Positions 61,276 to 64,000 of a stretch of 64,000 bases of DNA are shown here, piece after piece. The translations under genes and the position numbers were made by a program. The notes below the pieces were generated by a model, which was not told the origin of the DNA, did not search any database, and saw only the letters and a program-made list of their open reading frames with translations. The first letter of the stretch is position 1. Each line of letters starts with the position of its first letter. This stretch comes from Caldifarciminota bacterium (GTDB lineage Bacteria > Hydrothermota > Hydrothermia > LBFQ01 > DSFT01), in contig JANXBH010000009.1 of NCBI GenBank assembly GCA_025060695.1, positions 1 through 64,000 on the forward strand, read 5' to 3'.

Positions 61276-61803
61276 ATGAATATAGTAATTCTATATTTAG
61301 AGATAGATAGTGCAAAAAGTGTTGATTTAAAAAATGACTTTATTATAAAAGTTCTTAAACCTGAAAGCCTTTATATTAGAATTTCTAACAGATATTACTA
61401 CTTTTTTATGGGTTATACGCCATTTGAAATGAAATTACCAGAAGGCTTTTACTACATCGAATATCAGAATAAAAAAGATAGCCTCTTTTTAAAAGGAGGA
61501 TATATTTACAATATTGAAATACCACAAGATTTAAAAGCAAATAAACCTAAGAAAGTAGGATACGAATATCAAATTAGAAAAGAGTTTAATAAAGATATAA
61601 GCAGAGATAGTTGTTATCTAGTTCTTGAAGGAGGAACTGATAGTTTAACAATTGAAGTTGATACAATGAAATACTCATATAAGGTTCCTTCGGAATTTTA
61701 CTTCATAGCAAAGAAGAAAATAAAAATTATAACAAAAGACGTTGAAAAAGAAATATTTTTAGAGCCTCAGTTTATATACTATATAAACATAAAATCAAGA
61801 TGA
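61276..61803 (+). CDS. Hypothetical exported protein (start MNIVILYLEIDSAK)
   Basis: Open frame with beta-rich PEGA-like segment KLPEGFYYIEYQNKKDSLFLKGG. Confidence 0.5.
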   Translation: MNIVILYLEIDSAKSVDLKNDFIIKVLKPESLYIRISNRYYYFFMGYTPFEMKLPEGFYYIEYQNKKDSLFLKGGYIYNIEIPQDLKANKPKKVGYEYQIRKEFNKDISRDSCYLVLEGGTDSLTIEVDTMKYSYKVPSEFYFIAKKKIKIITKDVEKEIFLEPQFIYYINIKSR

Positions 61804-62861
61804 GAAAATTAGTTTTCATATTTTTAATTTCATGCTCTGCTCTAAAACTACAAACGATTGAAAAAGAAAGTGAGAAGCTTGAAGTATACTGCGATGAAAA
61901 TAAGTATGTGGAAGATACTATTATTACTATTGCAAGTTATAACGTAGAAAACCTATTTGATGATATTGAAGACGGATATGAATATAAGGACTATTCAAAA
62001 AATACAAGTAATTATTCTACTGAGTTCTTTATAAAGAAAATAAACAATATAAAAAAAGTTCTAACCGATATTAATCCTGATATTGTAGGTTTTCAAGAAA
62101 TAGAGAACAAAAGAGCACTAAGTAAACTCTTTGAAAATATAAAAGATTTAAATTACAAATGTTTTGTTATTGCAGATAAACCCCAATTTTCAACGGTAAA
62201 AACCGCATTAATATCAAAATATGAAATTATAGAAGCCATAGGATATAAAACCATACCCGATGTAAGAAATATACTCTTTGCAAAAATTTCAGTAAATGGT
62301 AATATATTATATGTTTTTGTAAATCATTGGAAAAGTAAAAAAGGACCAGAATCAGAAAGAATCAAAATAGCAAAAATTCACAGAAAAATTATAGATAGTT
62401 TGCTTAAAGTTGAGCCAGATGCAGATATTGTTTCAATAGGAGATTTCAACACACATTACGATGACAAACAAAGCGATGTTATTGAAGGTAATGCATTTAA
62501 CTACAAACCAATAATAGGTCTTATAGACATACTAAAAACAACTGGAAACATAGATTCACTAAAATACGGATACCTATACAACTTATGGTACGATATACCA
62601 AAAGAAGAGAGGGGAAGCCATTATTATAAAGGAAACTGGGGGACGTTGGACCACATATTAATTAGCAAAGGACTGCTTGATACCATTGGAATTAGTTATA
62701 TAAAAAATAGTTTTAGGGTGTTTAAAGCAAGCTATCTTTTAGATGAAGCGGGAATTCCATATAGATGGCAAGTAGAATTTGAAGGTGATAGAACTATACA
62801 TCTTGGAAAAGGATTTGCTGACCATTTACCTATATATGCAAAGTTTAAATTAAGAAAATAG
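61800..62861 (+). CDS. Endonuclease/exonuclease/phosphatase-family lipoprotein
   Basis: ASYNVENLFDD, GFQEIENKRAL, NHWKSKKGPES, SIGDFNTHY; lipobox FLISC. Confidence 0.9.
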   Translation: MRKLVFIFLISCSALKLQTIEKESEKLEVYCDENKYVEDTIITIASYNVENLFDDIEDGYEYKDYSKNTSNYSTEFFIKKINNIKKVLTDINPDIVGFQEIENKRALSKLFENIKDLNYKCFVIADKPQFSTVKTALISKYEIIEAIGYKTIPDVRNILFAKISVNGNILYVFVNHWKSKKGPESERIKIAKIHRKIIDSLLKVEPDADIVSIGDFNTHYDDKQSDVIEGNAFNYKPIIGLIDILKTTGNIDSLKYGYLYNLWYDIPKEERGSHYYKGNWGTLDHILISKGLLDTIGISYIKNSFRVFKASYLLDEAGIPYRWQVEFEGDRTIHLGKGFADHLPIYAKFKLRK

Positions 62862-62865
62862 TTTA

Positions 62866-62876
62866 CTTTAAAATTT
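62866..62876 (+). promoter_or_regulatory. CTTTAAAATTT element upstream of rplU
   Basis: Exact motif 7 nt before ATG 62884. Confidence 0.55.
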
Positions 62877-62883
62877 TCACACT

Positions 62884-63198
62884 ATGAAATATGCTATAAT
62901 TGAAATTTCTGGAAGGCAAAATAAAGTGGAAGAGGGTAAAGAAATAGTTGTAAATAAAGTCAATAAAAACGAAGGAGAATATGTGGAAATCAATAAAGTA
63001 CTTTTTATAAAAAATGGAAATAGTTTTCTATTTGGAAATCCAACTATATCAAATGCAAAAGTTATAGCAAAAGTTATACAACATTTTAAAGGACCGAAAA
63101 TTCTAGTATTTAAATACAAAAGAAAAAATAACTATAGAAGAAGGAAAGGTCATAGACAATTTTTGACAAAACTTTTGATTGAAAAAATTGAGTATTAA
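62884..63198 (+). CDS. rplU: 50S ribosomal protein L21
   Basis: [18 protein letters not shown]...[16 protein letters not shown]. Confidence 0.95.
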   Translation: MKYAIIEISGRQNKVEEGKEIVVNKVNKNEGEYVEINKVLFIKNGNSFLFGNPTISNAKVIAKVIQHFKGPKILVFKYKRKNNYRRRKGHRQFLTKLLIEKIEY

Positions 63199-64000
63199 TG
63201 GATCTTGAAAAAATTTTAGAAAAGTATAAGGAATTAGAGAAAAAACTGTATGAACTAAGTAGTGAAAAGAAATTTGAAGAACTAAAAGAAGTTGCAAAAG
63301 AATACGAATATCTAAAAGAATTAGTCTTGAAAATTGAGGACTATAAAAAATTAAAAGAATACATAGAAGAATTGGAAAAACTAAAAGAATTAGAAAAAGA
63401 CCCAAAGATGAAGTCAGAAATCACAGAAGAAATTGAAAATTCAGCAAAAAGCTTAGAAAAGATAGAAAATGAACTAAAGGAATTGATAAAACCCAAAGAT
63501 CCAAATGATGAACTAAATGCGATAATTGAAATTAGAGCAGGAGCAGGTGGAGATGAAGCAGGAATATTTGCAGGAGATTTATTTAGGATGTATTCAAAGT
63601 ATGCAGAAAAAAAAGGCTGGAAAATTCATGTAATTGATAGTCATCCAAACGATTACGGAGGATTTAAAGAAATAGTATTTATAGTGGAAGGAAGAGGAGC
63701 TTATGGAAGATTAAAATACGAAGGTGGAGTTCATAGAGTTCAAAGAGTACCAATTACTGAAGCAGGAGGCAGAATACATACTTCAACTATAAGCGTAGTA
63801 GTTTTACCTGAATACAAAGATACTTCCGATATTGAAATAAAAGAAGAAGATTTAAAAATTGAAACTTTTAGATCTAGTGGAGCAGGAGGTCAGCATGTAA
63901 ATAAAACAGAAAGTGCAGTAAGAATTACCCATATCCCTACAGGTATAGTTGTTAGTGTCCAAGACGAAAGAAGCCAGCATCAAAATAAAGCAAAAGCCCT
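63198..64000 (+). CDS. prfA: Peptide chain release factor 1, 3' truncated by window end
   Basis: [23 protein letters not shown]...; [43 protein letters not shown]; start overlaps rplU stop (TAATG). Confidence 0.93.
   Translation, partial: MDLEKILEKYKELEKKLYELSSEKKFEELKEVAKEYEYLKELVLKIEDYKKLKEYIEELEKLKELEKDPKMKSEITEEIENSAKSLEKIENELKELIKPKDPNDELNAIIEIRAGAGGDEAGIFAGDLFRMYSKYAEKKGWKIHVIDSHPNDYGGFKEIVFIVEGRGAYGRLKYEGGVHRVQRVPITEAGGRIHTSTISVVVLPEYKDTSDIEIKEEDLKIETFRSSGAGGQHVNKTESAVRITHIPTGIVVSVQDERSQHQNKAKA

Overview
The window has two parts. Bases 1-~2565 are a GC-richer Aquificaceae-like segment: the C-terminus of 2-oxoglutarate/pyruvate carboxylase biotin-carboxylase subunit (CfiB-like) and two DNA methyltransferases. 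It ends exactly at a CRISPR-type repeat. From ~2566 to 64000 the DNA is a strongly AT-rich, very gene-dense bacterial chromosome, probably a thermophilic uncultured lineage. It encodes queG, gdhA, purH, rsmH, lpxD, rseP, nuoH, mfd, methylmalonyl-CoA mutase, V-ATPase B, a metal ABC transporter, prfB, tRNA-Ser(GGA), gltA, rplU, a partial prfA, an ExbB/ExbD/ExbD/TonB/TPR/beta-barrel operon, and several secreted proteins with a shared C-terminal sorting-like module. Main observations: (1) the contig changes character at a CRISPR repeat, which truncates a methyltransferase, so it is probably chimeric or recombined; (2) a recurrent CTTTAAAATTT element lies a few nt before the first gene of most transcription units and before the tRNA, implying widespread leaderless transcription, while operon-internal genes carry Shine-Dalgarno sequences; (3) predicted exported proteins have very short, uncharged N-terminal hydrophobic segments; (4) prfB has a hidden +1 programmed frameshift without an SD-like stimulator; (5) there is an acidic/tryptophan hexapeptide-repeat microprotein; (6) nearly all convergent gene pairs overlap. 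All calls come from reading the sequence and the supplied ORF track. No database search was run.
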